Positions 1-8,759 are shown, counted from the stretch's first letter. The stretch: 12,496 nt of DNA from Deinococcus sp. (GCF_025362455.1 NZ_JANYGJ010000116.1:1-12496), one strand, 5' to 3'. Made by a program: numbers and translations. Notes: generated by a model not told the origin, from the letters alone.

Positions 1-918
<918 letters not shown>

Positions 919-966
919 TTCAAAAAGTGAGTATGTCACGAATGCTGAGGGGAGGGGTGAGGGGCT

Positions 967-980
967 TGTATGGTTATGCA
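967..980 (-). promoter_or_regulatory. ARG-box-like palindrome upstream of carB
   Basis: On the minus strand the site reads TGCATAACCATACA, an imperfect palindrome (GCAT, four bases, ATAC). It begins 49 bases upstream of the carB ATG, inside the 78-bp gap after the methyltransferase gene. It matches the second palindrome upstream of argG (CGTATAACCATACA) at 12 of 14 bases, and it fits the spacing of the known ARG-box half pattern TGnAT-4-ATnCA. CATAAC within it could also serve as a weak -10 box. I see no second copy 21 bp away. ArgR-type binding is inferred from the motif and from the gene served. Confidence 0.5.
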
Positions 981-996
981 GGGTGGGGGAGCTGGT

Positions 997-1704
997 TCAG
1001 TCGGCGCCGATCATGTCGATGAGGTAGGGTTGCCGGTCACCGGCTTGTGCGTCCGACTCATTTTTGCCAGCTTGCGAGTGGTTGGAGTAGGTTGCCCAAT
1101 CTGGCTGATACGCTTCGGCCTGGTCACCCCAGGCGGTCCACCCTGGCCGCGTGCCACGGGCGAACATCTCCAGATACGGACCAGGACTACATGATTCGAC
1201 CAGTTCGTACATCTCGTCGGGTTTGCGTGAGTGCTCCCGTTTCTGGGTCCGTAAGATGTTCACCTGTCGTCGTCCGGCGGCCAGGGTACGAGCATTTTTA
1301 CCTTTCACTCCAAATAAGATCAGTTCAGTCGTATTACGAAAATAAAAGCCCACGCCGCGTCCATCCGGCCCGCCGTCTTTGCGGACCTTGTGCCAGACCA
1401 GATTGGTCTTGTATTCAAATCCCCAGGCGTGCAATACCTCAATGCCTTCGATCAGCAGGGCATTGGGCACCCAGAGGTACAGGTGAGCCGTTTCGGCGGT
1501 GACCTGCGCGACGGGAAGGGCCTTGATTTCGTCGAGGTGGAGTGTGCTGTAGCGGGCCAGACGGTGATGTTCGGGGGCCATCTTGCCGGTACGGTTCTGG
1601 AACTGCCAGGGTGGGTCGGCCAACACGGTCCTGAAAGCCGTCTCACCGCAGCGGGCCAGGAAATCCTCGGCTGGTGACAGGTCGAATGATGGTGCATCAG
1701 TCAT
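997..1704 (-). CDS. MT-A70 family DNA adenine-N6 methyltransferase of a type II R-M pair
   Basis: A 235-residue S-adenosylmethionine-dependent methyltransferase of the MT-A70 family, expected to place N6-methyl groups on adenine in DNA and protect the host from the neighbouring endonuclease. The catalytic motif DPPW is at residues 30-33, inside FRTVLADPPWQF. Other family marks are LYLWVPNALLIEG near residue 95, LVWHKVRKDGG near 122, TELILFGVKG near 145, and the C-terminal EMFARGTRPGWTAWGDQ near 178-195. The ATG at 1702-1704 is preceded by GGAGGT five bases upstream and overlaps the stop of the endonuclease gene by 8 bp, so the two were probably translated together. The region looks clearly lower in G+C than its neighbours, which suggests transfer. 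The sequence specificity cannot be read from the protein. The gene itself is intact. Confidence 0.9.
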   Translation of the reverse strand: MTDAPSFDLSPAEDFLARCGETAFRTVLADPPWQFQNRTGKMAPEHHRLARYSTLHLDEIKALPVAQVTAETAHLYLWVPNALLIEGIEVLHAWGFEYKTNLVWHKVRKDGGPDGRGVGFYFRNTTELILFGVKGKNARTLAAGRRQVNILRTQKREHSRKPDEMYELVESCSPGPYLEMFARGTRPGWTAWGDQAEAYQPDWATYSNHSQAGKNESDAQAGDRQPYLIDMIGAD

Positions 1705-2489
1705 GGTCCACCTCCGCCAGGTCGGCCAAATATGAACCGAGATCCACGATCACGGCGGGGCGGATACCGATAGCTAGAATGGGACACGATCCGTTCCTGC
1801 CCGCCTCCAGTCGGTACAGCAATTTTCCCATCCAGGTCGTGCTCGCGCCGTACTTGGAGCGGATCGGCTTGCCCCGGTCATCGTTGCCCAGTTGTGCGAA
1901 AATCGGTGTCAGCTCAGCGCTACGGGTGAGCAGTACGCCCGCACTGATCACACCGGTTTGTGCAAAGGCGCTCATGGCATACAGGTCGCGGTCAAAGGTC
2001 TGGTCCTTCGCTGTTCCATTCCATGTCGAAAGCCACGCGGTTTTTAACATAGTCGATGTTGTGGCCGTCAATGAAGTTGGGCAACGTATAAGCATCTTCC
2101 GTCTGCTCGTCTTTCGCCTTGCCGGTCCGGGCCATCCGGCGCACCAGCAGGTCTCCTTGTACTCTTGTCTCCTTCCAGCCCAGTGGACGGAGCAAATCAC
2201 TCATTTTTTTCGGAATGTCCGACTCGTTGCCGCCGGGTTTGCGAATATCAGCGACGGTGATCTGAAAGTCCCTAAGTGCGGTTAATAGTTCACCAAATTC
2301 CAGCTTGCAGGTCGTGCTCAGGATTTCGGCGGCATGACGGAAACTGTAGACTTCGTACCGTCCCAGAAGCTCGGCGGGAACGTAATCGGCCAGCTCCTCG
2401 TTTTTGAGCACATGCACATTGGCAAGCCGTTTTTTGACTGCCGAATCTTCCTCAAGGATGGCATCGGTCAGTCGATTGTAATCAGTCAC
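1697..2489 (-). pseudogene. BglII/BstYI-family type II restriction endonuclease, broken by a one-base frameshift
   Basis: The gene starts at a GTG (2487-2489), with GGAG nine bases upstream. The first frame gives 160 residues ending at EWNS, then EGPDL and a stop near 1992. The next frame continues without a gap as KDQTFDRDLYAMSAF to 1700. Removing one base (C at about 2009, plus strand) restores a single 263-residue protein. Resemblance to the BglII/BstYI family is from recall: IDYVKNRVAFDMEWN followed by KDQTFDRDL, then VLLTRS, SKYGASTTWMGKL and RLEAGRNGSCP. The acidic triad D146-x8-D155-x-E157 lines up with the BglII active site D-x8-E-x-Q. The truncated product would keep these residues but lose about 100 C-terminal residues. 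A sequencing error or a programmed shift cannot be excluded. Stop and methyltransferase start overlap as ATGACTGA. Confidence 0.82.
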
Positions 2490-2630
2490 AGAACAGTGCT
2501 CCAGGCGGCCATACGTCTAGTCTACCTAAACCCCGTTGTGTGTGGGCTTCAGGTGTGAGCTCCCGCCCTCATTTCAGCCGTTCCCTGGCGATGCGCCTTC
2601 CAGATCGCGGCAATGGGTACGCGCCCAGCA

Positions 2631-2662
2631 TTAAAAAGCGACCAGCCTCCCCCTCGCTGGTC
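2631..2662 (-). terminator. Rho-independent terminator after the 2681-3157 gene
   Basis: Read on the minus strand: a perfect 7-bp stem, GACCAGC with GCTGGTC (arms 2640-2646 and 2656-2662), a 9-base loop, and then GCTTTTTAA. It lies about 20 bases past the stop of the secreted-protein gene and separates that gene from the restriction-modification pair. The rest of 2490-2630 holds the endonuclease's ribosome-binding site (GGAG) and no recognisable gene. Confidence 0.75.
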
Positions 2663-2680
2663 ACCTTCACACTCCTTCGC

Positions 2681-3157
2681 TCACTTACACGCTGAGCTTT
2701 TCAACCTGTACCAGCGCAAATCGTCCATCATGGTGCGCTCGCCGTCGAAGCTGACGCTCGAAGCTTTGGCGGCCTGGCTGCCCTTCCTGGTGAGCATCAG
2801 CGCAAAGCTGGCGCTGCTGGCCTTACCGATGGCCCAGGTGCCTGTTTCGCGGCCCGCACTCTTGATGCCCATGGCGTTGTCCTCGGTGCTGCGGATGTAG
2901 GAGCCGTCCGAGCACAGGTGCAGCGCCTGCTTGGAGCTGACTTCGGGCATACCCATCTCGCCCATGCCCGGCAAGGTGACCTTGACGCCTGCGGCCACGG
3001 TCGTCTCGCCGCTGCGAACGCCGCCCGCGCCCACGCTGTCAACGGTGCTGAGCATCTTGCCCTTGAGCAAATTGAAATACGTCTGCTGCTGGGGCGTCAT
3101 CTTGGCGCTCACGGAACCGGCGGCCAGCACCAGGAGGATCAGCGTCATGTTTTTCAT
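2681..3157 (-). CDS. Small exported protein of unknown function
   Basis: 158 residues. It opens with a classic signal peptide: MKNM, a hydrophobic run LILLVLAAG, and a likely cut after SVSA near residue 18, so the product should be exported. The mature part has a Gly/Met-rich middle (VTLPGMGEMGMPEVSSKQ), then LHLCSDGSYIRS and a C-terminal half with alternating beta-like strands (TGTWAIGKASSASFALMLT, SVSFDGERTMMDDLRWYRL) ending SSACK. The two cysteines (HLCSD and SACK) could form a disulphide. I do not recognise a named family; a small beta-sandwich or lipocalin-like fold is a guess. The start is supported by the box TAAGGT six bases before the ATG. It is divergent from the 3346 gene, shares a 188-bp control region with it, and has its own terminator. 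Confidence 0.8.
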   Translation of the reverse strand: MKNMTLILLVLAAGSVSAKMTPQQQTYFNLLKGKMLSTVDSVGAGGVRSGETTVAAGVKVTLPGMGEMGMPEVSSKQALHLCSDGSYIRSTEDNAMGIKSAGRETGTWAIGKASSASFALMLTRKGSQAAKASSVSFDGERTMMDDLRWYRLKSSACK

Positions 3158-3163
3158 TAACCT

Positions 3164-3169
3164 ACCTTA
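3164..3169 (-). promoter_or_regulatory. Possible leaderless -10 box for the 2681-3157 gene
   Basis: TAAGGT on the minus strand, fitting TAnnnT, with exactly six bases (AGGTTA) before the ATG. The AGG in that gap is too close to the ATG to be a good Shine-Dalgarno sequence, which favours a leaderless reading. No -35 element is clear. Confidence 0.35.
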
Positions 3170-3246
3170 CGGTCATTTCGGCGGCGCTGGATGTGAAGGT
3201 CACTCAGATTCGCACAGTCGTGCGGGTCGTGCGGCGCAGGCACGCT

Positions 3247-3284
3247 GCCGACCATTCAGAAAGAAGCCGACCATTCAGAAAGAA
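3247..3284. repeat. Perfect 19-bp tandem repeat between divergent exported-protein genes
   Basis: Two exact copies of GCCGACCATTCAGAAAGAA, at 3247-3265 and 3266-3284. A shorter 9-bp pair, GTCGTGCGG twice, lies just left at 3217-3234. Both sit in the 188-bp control region between two oppositely facing genes, upstream of the 3346 promoter. They could be paired regulator sites or simply slippage duplications; the sequence does not decide. Confidence 0.85.
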
Positions 3285-3333
3285 TAAGTGACTCGATCAG
3301 GTTTTCTAAGCGCAAGTTTGGGGACCGTTAACT

Positions 3334-3339
3334 TATACT
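3334..3339 (+). promoter_or_regulatory. -10 box of a leaderless promoter for the 3346 gene
   Basis: TATACT, five of six matches to the -10 consensus, sits six bases before the ATG at 3346. Transcription would start at or next to the A of the ATG, giving an mRNA with no leader and no Shine-Dalgarno sequence; none is seen. The same geometry recurs at 10198. No convincing -35 box lies 16-18 bases upstream. Confidence 0.65.
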
Positions 3340-3345
3340 TCCCAC

Positions 3346-3837
3346 ATGAAGACCAAGACTTTGCTCAGCCTGACCGCCCTCGCCCTCTGCGCCTCCTCTG
3401 CCTCGGCTGCCAGTTACGTCGGCGGCTCCGTCGGCTCCGGCCTGACCGCCCATTACCAGTACGACACCGCCAAAGACGCGGCGCTGCGCTTCGGGCTCAA
3501 TCTGACGGCGGTGGGGTTTAACTTCAACACCCTCACGCTGGGCGTCGGCGCCGACTACCTCAAGAACTTCGGCTCAGTGGCCGGGCTCAACGACCTCAAT
3601 CCCTACTACGGCTTCGGGCTGGACGCGGGCCTGGGCCTGGGCGGAGTCAACTACGTCGCGCTGTATCCGCACGGTCTGGTGGGCGCCAAATACAACCTGG
3701 CCGCCTCGCCGATCAGTATTTTCGGCGAACTCAACGCTGGTCCAGCCTTCGCGGTCGGCAGCACACTCGGCGTCAATGTCCGGGCCTTCAGTTTCGGCAT
3801 CGGCGCCCGTCTGGGTCTGAACTATAAGCTGAATTGA
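3346..3837 (+). CDS. Small exported, probable beta-barrel-like protein
   Basis: 163 residues. It has a signal peptide, MKTKTLLSLTALALCASSASA, with a likely cut after ASA at about residue 21. The mature protein is rich in Gly, Leu, Val, Tyr and Asn in alternating patterns: LNLTAVGFNFNTLTLGVGADY, YYGFGLDAGLGLGGVNYVALY, ISIFGELNAGPAFAVG, and a final strand FSFGIGARLGLNYKLN. Such alternation is typical of short outer-membrane-type beta strands, so a surface or cell-envelope role is likely, but I cannot name a family. The ATG at 3346 is chosen because TATACT lies six bases upstream and the reading gives a perfect signal peptide. A stem-loop terminator follows 29 bases after the stop, so the gene is a single-cistron unit. 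Confidence 0.85.
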   Translation: MKTKTLLSLTALALCASSASAASYVGGSVGSGLTAHYQYDTAKDAALRFGLNLTAVGFNFNTLTLGVGADYLKNFGSVAGLNDLNPYYGFGLDAGLGLGGVNYVALYPHGLVGAKYNLAASPISIFGELNAGPAFAVGSTLGVNVRAFSFGIGARLGLNYKLN

Positions 3838-3865
3838 GCTGTTGCCGAACTCAAGCTCGCTCGCG

Positions 3866-3897
3866 CCCCCGCCTGCCCGGTGGGGGTTGTTGCTTTT
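3866..3897 (+). terminator. Rho-independent terminator after the 3346 gene
   Basis: Stem CCCCCGCC (3866-3873) pairs with GGTGGGGG (3879-3886) through one G-U pair, with a 5-base loop TGCCC, followed by TTGTTGCTTTT. It also argues against starting the aminotransferase at GTG 3880, which lies inside this stem. Confidence 0.7.
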
Positions 3898-3924
3898 CGC
3901 CGAATCTGCGGCAGACTGACGGGC

Positions 3925-5076
3925 GTGCCCACCCTTCACCCGCGCACCGCCCTGTCTGCCGAGAGTGTCTTTGCCCGCATCAGTCGCCTGGCCGCCCAGC
4001 ACGGCGCGGTCAATCTGGGCCAGGGCTTTCCGAGCGGTGCGCCGCCCGCCTTTTTGCTGGAGGCCGCCCGGCAGGCGGTGGGCACCCAGGACCAGTACAC
4101 CGCGCCGATTGGGCTGAGTTCGCTGCGCGAGGCGGTGGGCCACAGCCTGGGCGCCGACCCTACCGACGTGCTGATTACCTGCGGCGCCACCGAGGCGATG
4201 CTGGTGCTGGCCCAGTCGCTCTACGGTCCGCGTGCCGGAGACGAGCGCGACGAGGTGATCGCCTTCGAGCCGGTCTTCGACATCTACGCGCCGCAGGCCG
4301 AGCTGGCCGGGGCGAGGTTCGTGGGTGCGGCGCTGCGGCTGGATCAGGGCGGCTGGAGCCTGGATCTGGAGGCGCTGCGCAGTGCCATCACGCCGCGCAC
4401 GCGGGCGATCATCGTCAACACGCCGCACAATCCTACCGGGCTCATTCTCACCGCCTTCGAGCTGGGTTGGGTCGCCGAGCTGGCCCGCCAGCATGACCTG
4501 TGGCTCATCGCCGACGAGGTATACGACGAGCTGTACTATGAGCGGCATGGCACGCATTCGCCCCCCGCGCCGCTGCGGAGCCTGGCCCCGGAGCGCACCT
4601 TTACGGTGGGCAGCGCGGGCAAGCGCCTGGACGCCACCGGCTGGCGCGTCGGCTGGATACTGACCCCGCCCGGCCTGGCGCCCAGCGTGGCGGGGCTGCA
4701 CCAGTGGACGACCTTCTGCGCCCCGGCCCCGCTTCAGGCGGCGGTGGCCCAGGCGCTGGTGGCGGCGGCTGGCAACGGCTTTTACGATGAACTGCGCCGG
4801 AGCTACGGCGCCCGGATGCGGCGGCTGGCCTCCGGACTGAGTGAGCTGGGCTTCGGGGTCTTCCGGCCTGCGGGCACCTACTTCCTGACCGCCCGGCTGC
4901 CCGGCATGGACGGCGAACGCCTGCTCACGGAGGGCGGCGTGGCGACCATTCCGCTGAGCGCCTTTTACCGGACCTGCCCAGCCCCGGCGGGCGTGCTGCG
5001 CTTCGCCTTTTGCAAATCGGAGGCCGAGATCGAGGAAGCGCTGCGGCGGCTGGAGGCGTATCTGGGTGCTACTTGA
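3925..5076 (+). CDS. PLP-dependent class I/II aminotransferase (YbdL / kynurenine aminotransferase-like)
   Basis: 383 residues. A fold-type I aminotransferase using pyridoxal phosphate. The Schiff-base lysine is K233 in GSAGKRLDATGWRVGW. Other cofactor and substrate residues visible are N169 in NTPHNPTG, D197 and Y200 in IADEVYDEL, and R359 in LRFAFCK, which should bind the substrate carboxylate. The N-terminal NLGQGFPSGAPP and the helix-start segment YTAPIGLSSLREAV fit the YbdL (methionine) and kynurenine aminotransferase branch, so an aromatic or sulphur amino acid is a fair guess; the substrate is not readable. The GTG at 3925 is preferred over the upstream GTG at 3880, which falls within the preceding terminator. 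Its last 8 bases overlap the tail of the opposing broken gene at 5069, and I see no terminator between them. Confidence 0.9.
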   Translation: MPTLHPRTALSAESVFARISRLAAQHGAVNLGQGFPSGAPPAFLLEAARQAVGTQDQYTAPIGLSSLREAVGHSLGADPTDVLITCGATEAMLVLAQSLYGPRAGDERDEVIAFEPVFDIYAPQAELAGARFVGAALRLDQGGWSLDLEALRSAITPRTRAIIVNTPHNPTGLILTAFELGWVAELARQHDLWLIADEVYDELYYERHGTHSPPAPLRSLAPERTFTVGSAGKRLDATGWRVGWILTPPGLAPSVAGLHQWTTFCAPAPLQAAVAQALVAAAGNGFYDELRRSYGARMRRLASGLSELGFGVFRPAGTYFLTARLPGMDGERLLTEGGVATIPLSAFYRTCPAPAGVLRFAFCKSEAEIEEALRRLEAYLGAT

Positions 5077-5712
5077 CGGTCAGATCACCCATCGACTTGT
5101 CCACCGTCAGTCTGACCTTGTAGGGCGCCGAGTCGTAGTTCGCACTCTGGTAGGTGCCCTGCACGGACAGGCCCTCGGCCACCGTCTTGCCGCCGATCAT
5201 CAACGTACCGCTGGCGTAGCGCCGGGCTTCCACGCTGATGCCCACGTTGGCCGGAAGCCGAATGCTGATATTGCCCGACGTCTGCCTCAGCGTAAAACTC
5301 AGGTTGCCCGCAGGCAGCATCACGTCGAGGTCGCCCATGTTCTGAACGATGTTCAACGTCGTGAGCTTGAGGGTCCGCAGGTCCAGGCTGGCGTCGCCAC
5401 TGGTCCGCTCCAGCATCAGGCTGATCGGCAGCTCAGCGCTCAGGCTCAGCGCTCAGGCTCAGCGCCCAGTCGCCCGACACCTTCGAGGCGCCGATATACG
5501 CCACGCCGTTTTTGACTAGGGGGTTGCGCGCACCCATGACCGGCGAGGTCTTGTCGCTGGGGCTCAGTGTCAATTCACCCATGCTCTGCTTGAGGGTGAT
5601 GTTCACGCTGGTGTACGTCGGCGCGGCGGTCTGTGCCAGGGCAGCGGGACTCAGACACAGCAGGGTCGGGCACAGCAGGGGCCAGCAGTCGGGCGGGGCG
5701 GGTCTTGGGCAT
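5069..5712 (-). pseudogene. Exported toast-rack (LiaF/DUF4097-like) protein, broken by two frame lesions
   Basis: The ATG at 5710-5712 has AAGGA seven bases upstream and begins MPKTRPAR. The signal peptide then continues only in the next frame (CWPLLCPTLLCLSPAALA, cut before QTAAP), which has no start codon of its own, so one base too many (or two too few) lies around 5660-5700. That frame runs on through VNITLKQSMGELTLSPS to DWALSLSAE and stops after a 13-bp tandem duplication at 5432-5465. The third frame resumes with LPISLMLERTSGDASLDL to the stop at 5069. Removing one base and one 13-bp unit yields 209 residues exactly in frame. The repeated motif QSMGELTL, QNMGDLDV and KSMGDLTV suggests a repetitive beta fold like the toast-rack domains. 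Function unknown. Sequencing error could explain the first lesion but less easily the second. Confidence 0.75.
5432..5465. repeat. 13-bp tandem repeat, 2.6 copies, in the broken toast-rack gene
   Basis: CTCAGCGCTCAGG occurs at 5432-5444 and 5445-5457, with a partial third copy CTCAGCGC at 5458-5465. One fewer unit restores the reading frame (D-W-A-L-S-L-S-A-E-L-P-I). Because 13 is not a multiple of 3, gain or loss of a unit switches the frame. Confidence 0.9.
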
Positions 5713-5749
5713 GGTCACGTCCTTGCAGGGAAGCGGATGGCCGGGAGAC

Positions 5750-5775
5750 GTTGAGTGACCTGGTTGAGTGATCTG
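5750..5775. repeat. 13-bp imperfect tandem repeat upstream of the broken toast-rack gene
   Basis: GTTGAGTGACCTG (5750-5762) is followed directly by GTTGAGTGATCTG (5763-5775), with one mismatch. It lies 38-63 bases upstream of the minus-strand ATG at 5712, within a 350-bp gene-free interval (5713-6062) whose other contents are the ARG-box-like sites and a leader hairpin. Confidence 0.7.
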
Positions 5776-5854
5776 GAGGTTATCAGGCGGCCTGGCAGTG
5801 GTGGTCAGCACCTGATGATGGCGGAGGTGACGGCGAACCAGACGAGCGGACCTC

Positions 5855-5890
5855 TTGCATAGCTATGCGCGACCGGCGTATAACCATACA
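5855..5890 (+). promoter_or_regulatory. Probable argG promoter overlapped by two ARG-box-like palindromes
   Basis: Box 1, TGCATAGCTATGCG (5856-5869), contains a perfect 12-bp palindrome. Box 2, CGTATAACCATACA (5877-5890), has GTAT-4-ATAC symmetry. Their starts are exactly 21 bp apart, the spacing known for paired ARG boxes bound by hexameric ArgR (18-bp sites separated by 3 bp). A candidate promoter lies across them: TTGCAT (5855-5860) and TATAAC (5879-5884), 18 bp apart, so a bound repressor would block polymerase. Transcription would begin near 5891, leaving a leader of about 170 bases before argG. The sites are also about 145 bases upstream of the leftward broken gene. Confidence 0.6.
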
Positions 5891-5926
5891 CAGAAGATGA
5901 CGACCCCGACCACCCGACGCTGAAGG

Positions 5927-5969
5927 CCCGGCCCTCTGTTCGACGTGTTTTTTCCGTGGAGAGGCCGGG
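5927..5969 (+). promoter_or_regulatory. Strong hairpin in the argG leader
   Basis: CCCGGCCCTCT (5927-5937) pairs with AGAGGCCGGG (5960-5969) with a single bulged C. The 22-base loop includes a run of six T. It lies within the predicted argG leader, about 95-135 bases before the ATG. Because the T run is in the loop and not after the stem, it is not a terminator. Whether it has a regulatory role is open. No known riboswitch is recognised. Confidence 0.4.
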
Positions 5970-6062
5970 TGCGCCGCGCCGGGTGCTCTGCTGTCTCGCC
6001 CCGAATTCATAGCGTCCCGGCTTACCTCACTCCGGCTGCCCCCACTCTGGGAGAATACCGAC

Positions 6063-7324
<1,262 letters not shown>

Positions 7325-7328
<4 letters not shown>

Positions 7329-7777
7329 CCGGTTCACTCCTCAGGTTGCTCGACGTGGTGCAGGCCGCTCTGCCGCGCCTGCGGGCCATCAATGAAACCC
7401 AGGCCGCCCGGCAACCCGACCCGGCAATCTGGAGCGCCAAGCAGATTCTGGGCCACCTGATCGACTCCGGCGCCAACAACCACGCCCGTTTCGTGCTGGC
7501 CGGTCAGCAGTCGGGCCTGAGCCTGCCCGGCTACGACCAGAACCTGTGGGCCGAAGTGGGCGATTACCAGCACCGGCCCTGGAGCGAGTTGGTGGCCCTC
7601 TGGGCGGCGTACCAGACGCAACTGGCGCACATCATCGACAACCTGACCCCGGAGCAGCGCGGGCACACCCTCAGCATCGGCGGCGGCGAGAGCGTCACGC
7701 TCGCCTTCGTGGCAAGCGACTACACCCGGCACCAGTTGCACCACCTGGGGCAAGTCTGGGAGCGGACGCGGGCGTGA
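7325..7777 (+). CDS. DinB-family (DinB_2-like) putative metal-dependent protein
   Basis: 150 residues, the usual length of DinB-like four-helix proteins. The metal-site histidines are visible: H44 in WSAKQILGHLIDSGANNH, with H53 close by, and H136 and H140 in YTRHQLHHLGQVW at the C-terminus. The Trp and hydrophobic spacing of the first helix also fit. This family includes bacillithiol- and mycothiol-type transferases and many uncharacterised members; the actual substrate here cannot be told. It starts at an ATG overlapping the argG stop (ATGA) and its TGA shares one base with the next start (TGATG), so it is translated as part of the argG-argH operon. Deinococci carry many DinB genes, often as stress genes. 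Confidence 0.85.
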
Positions 7778-8256
7778 TGGAACGGCCCGCCGCCCTCACC
7801 CTCCGCCCGGCCACGCCTGCCGACGCCGAGACCATCCAATCTCAGCGCGACGCCATGTTCACCGAGATGGGCGACCCACAGGGCCGGGTGCCGCTGGCGC
7901 ACGCCGCCAGTGTGCAGTGGCTCCGGGACCATCTGGAGAGCGGCGAGTACTCCGGCGTGCTGGCCGAGGTCGGAGGCCGGGTCATCGGCGGCGCGGGCGT
8001 GCTGTGGCAATCGCTGCCACCCAGTCCACGCACGCTGAGCACGCTGCGGGCCTATGTCCTCAACGTCTACGTGGCGCCGGACGGGCGGGGGCAGGGGCTG
8101 GCCGGACTCCTGATCGAGCTGCTGCTGGCCGAGTGCCGGGCGCTGGGGGTAGATCACGTTACCCTCCACGCCTCCGACGCTGGGCGGCGCACCTACGAGC
8201 GCCTGGGCTTCGGGCCGACCAACGAGATGCGGCTGACGCTGGGAACGGCCTCGTGA
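7777..8256 (+). CDS. GNAT-family N-acetyltransferase (first of four)
   Basis: 159 residues. An acetyl-CoA-dependent GNAT acetyltransferase. The N-terminal strand LTLRPATPADAETI opens the domain. The acetyl-CoA loop is VYVAPDGRGQGLAGLLI, with the R-G-Q-G-L-A pattern, near residues 100-112. The C-terminal YERLGFGPTNEMRLTL is the conserved Y-x-R-L-G-F segment. The start chosen is the ATG at 7777, which shares its A with the DinB stop; a longer open frame upstream lies over the DinB gene and is not used. The stop overlaps the next GNAT start as GTGA. The acceptor is unknown. Confidence 0.88.
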   Translation: MERPAALTLRPATPADAETIQSQRDAMFTEMGDPQGRVPLAHAASVQWLRDHLESGEYSGVLAEVGGRVIGGAGVLWQSLPPSPRTLSTLRAYVLNVYVAPDGRGQGLAGLLIELLLAECRALGVDHVTLHASDAGRRTYERLGFGPTNEMRLTLGTAS

Positions 8257-8759
8257 GCGACCTTCCCCAGTTGCCGCTCTCCCGCCGCGCCCTGCCGGAA
8301 TTTCTGGCGCTGATGCTGGCCGCTGGCATGGACCCGCGCAGCTCGTGGACGCGCACGACCCTGGAGGCCTTACAGGATTCGCTGGCGCTGGCGGGCTCCG
8401 GCGGCTACGTGTTGCGCCGCCCGATGGACGACGGACACGAGCTGGTCGCTGGCGTGGGTTTCCGGCCCGCCAATGCACGCACGCTGACCCTCAGCAAACT
8501 GGTGGTGGCGGCCTCGGCGCGGGGTCAGGGCCTGGGCAGTCGGCTGGTGCGCTCCGTCGAGGCTCACGCGGCCCAGCATGGGTTCAGCCGGGTGCTGCTG
8601 GCCGTCTCGCCGTACAACCCTGACGCAGTGCCGTTTTATGAGCGCCTGGGCTATGTGACCGACCCGCAGGCCGAGTATCCGTTTCGCAGTCCGGGCAGTC
8701 CGCTGCCGGTGGTGCTGGTCAACCCCGTCCAGCTCAGTCTTCAGGAGGCCACGCCATGA
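8253..8759 (+). CDS. GNAT-family N-acetyltransferase (second of four)
   Basis: 168 residues from a GTG that overlaps the previous stop (GTGA). The domain begins late: a helical N-terminal part, then GYVLRRPMDDGHELVAGVGF, the acetyl-CoA loop LVVAASARGQGLGSRLV with R-G-Q-G-L-G near residue 98, and PFYERLGYVTDPQAEYPF. It ends with an ATGA overlap onto argH and carries the argH ribosome-binding site (AGGAGG) inside its own last codons. Acceptor unknown. It is not an obvious recent duplicate of its upstream neighbour; only the motif regions agree. Confidence 0.87.
   Translation: MSDLPQLPLSRRALPEFLALMLAAGMDPRSSWTRTTLEALQDSLALAGSGGYVLRRPMDDGHELVAGVGFRPANARTLTLSKLVVAASARGQGLGSRLVRSVEAHAAQHGFSRVLLAVSPYNPDAVPFYERLGYVTDPQAEYPFRSPGSPLPVVLVNPVQLSLQEATP

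Noticed and set aside
3247..3284. 19-bp repeats as a CRISPR remnant
   Set aside because: Only two directly abutting copies, with no spacers and no cas genes nearby.
3880..3924. 15-codon N-terminal extension of the aminotransferase from GTG 3880
   Set aside because: The start lies within the stem of the preceding terminator, and the extension does not resemble the family.
3574..4701. 375-residue open frame on the minus strand
   Set aside because: It lies antisense to the aminotransferase and the barrel gene, is Arg/Gly/Gln-rich without domain motifs, and follows from high G+C; the plus-strand genes have clear family residues.
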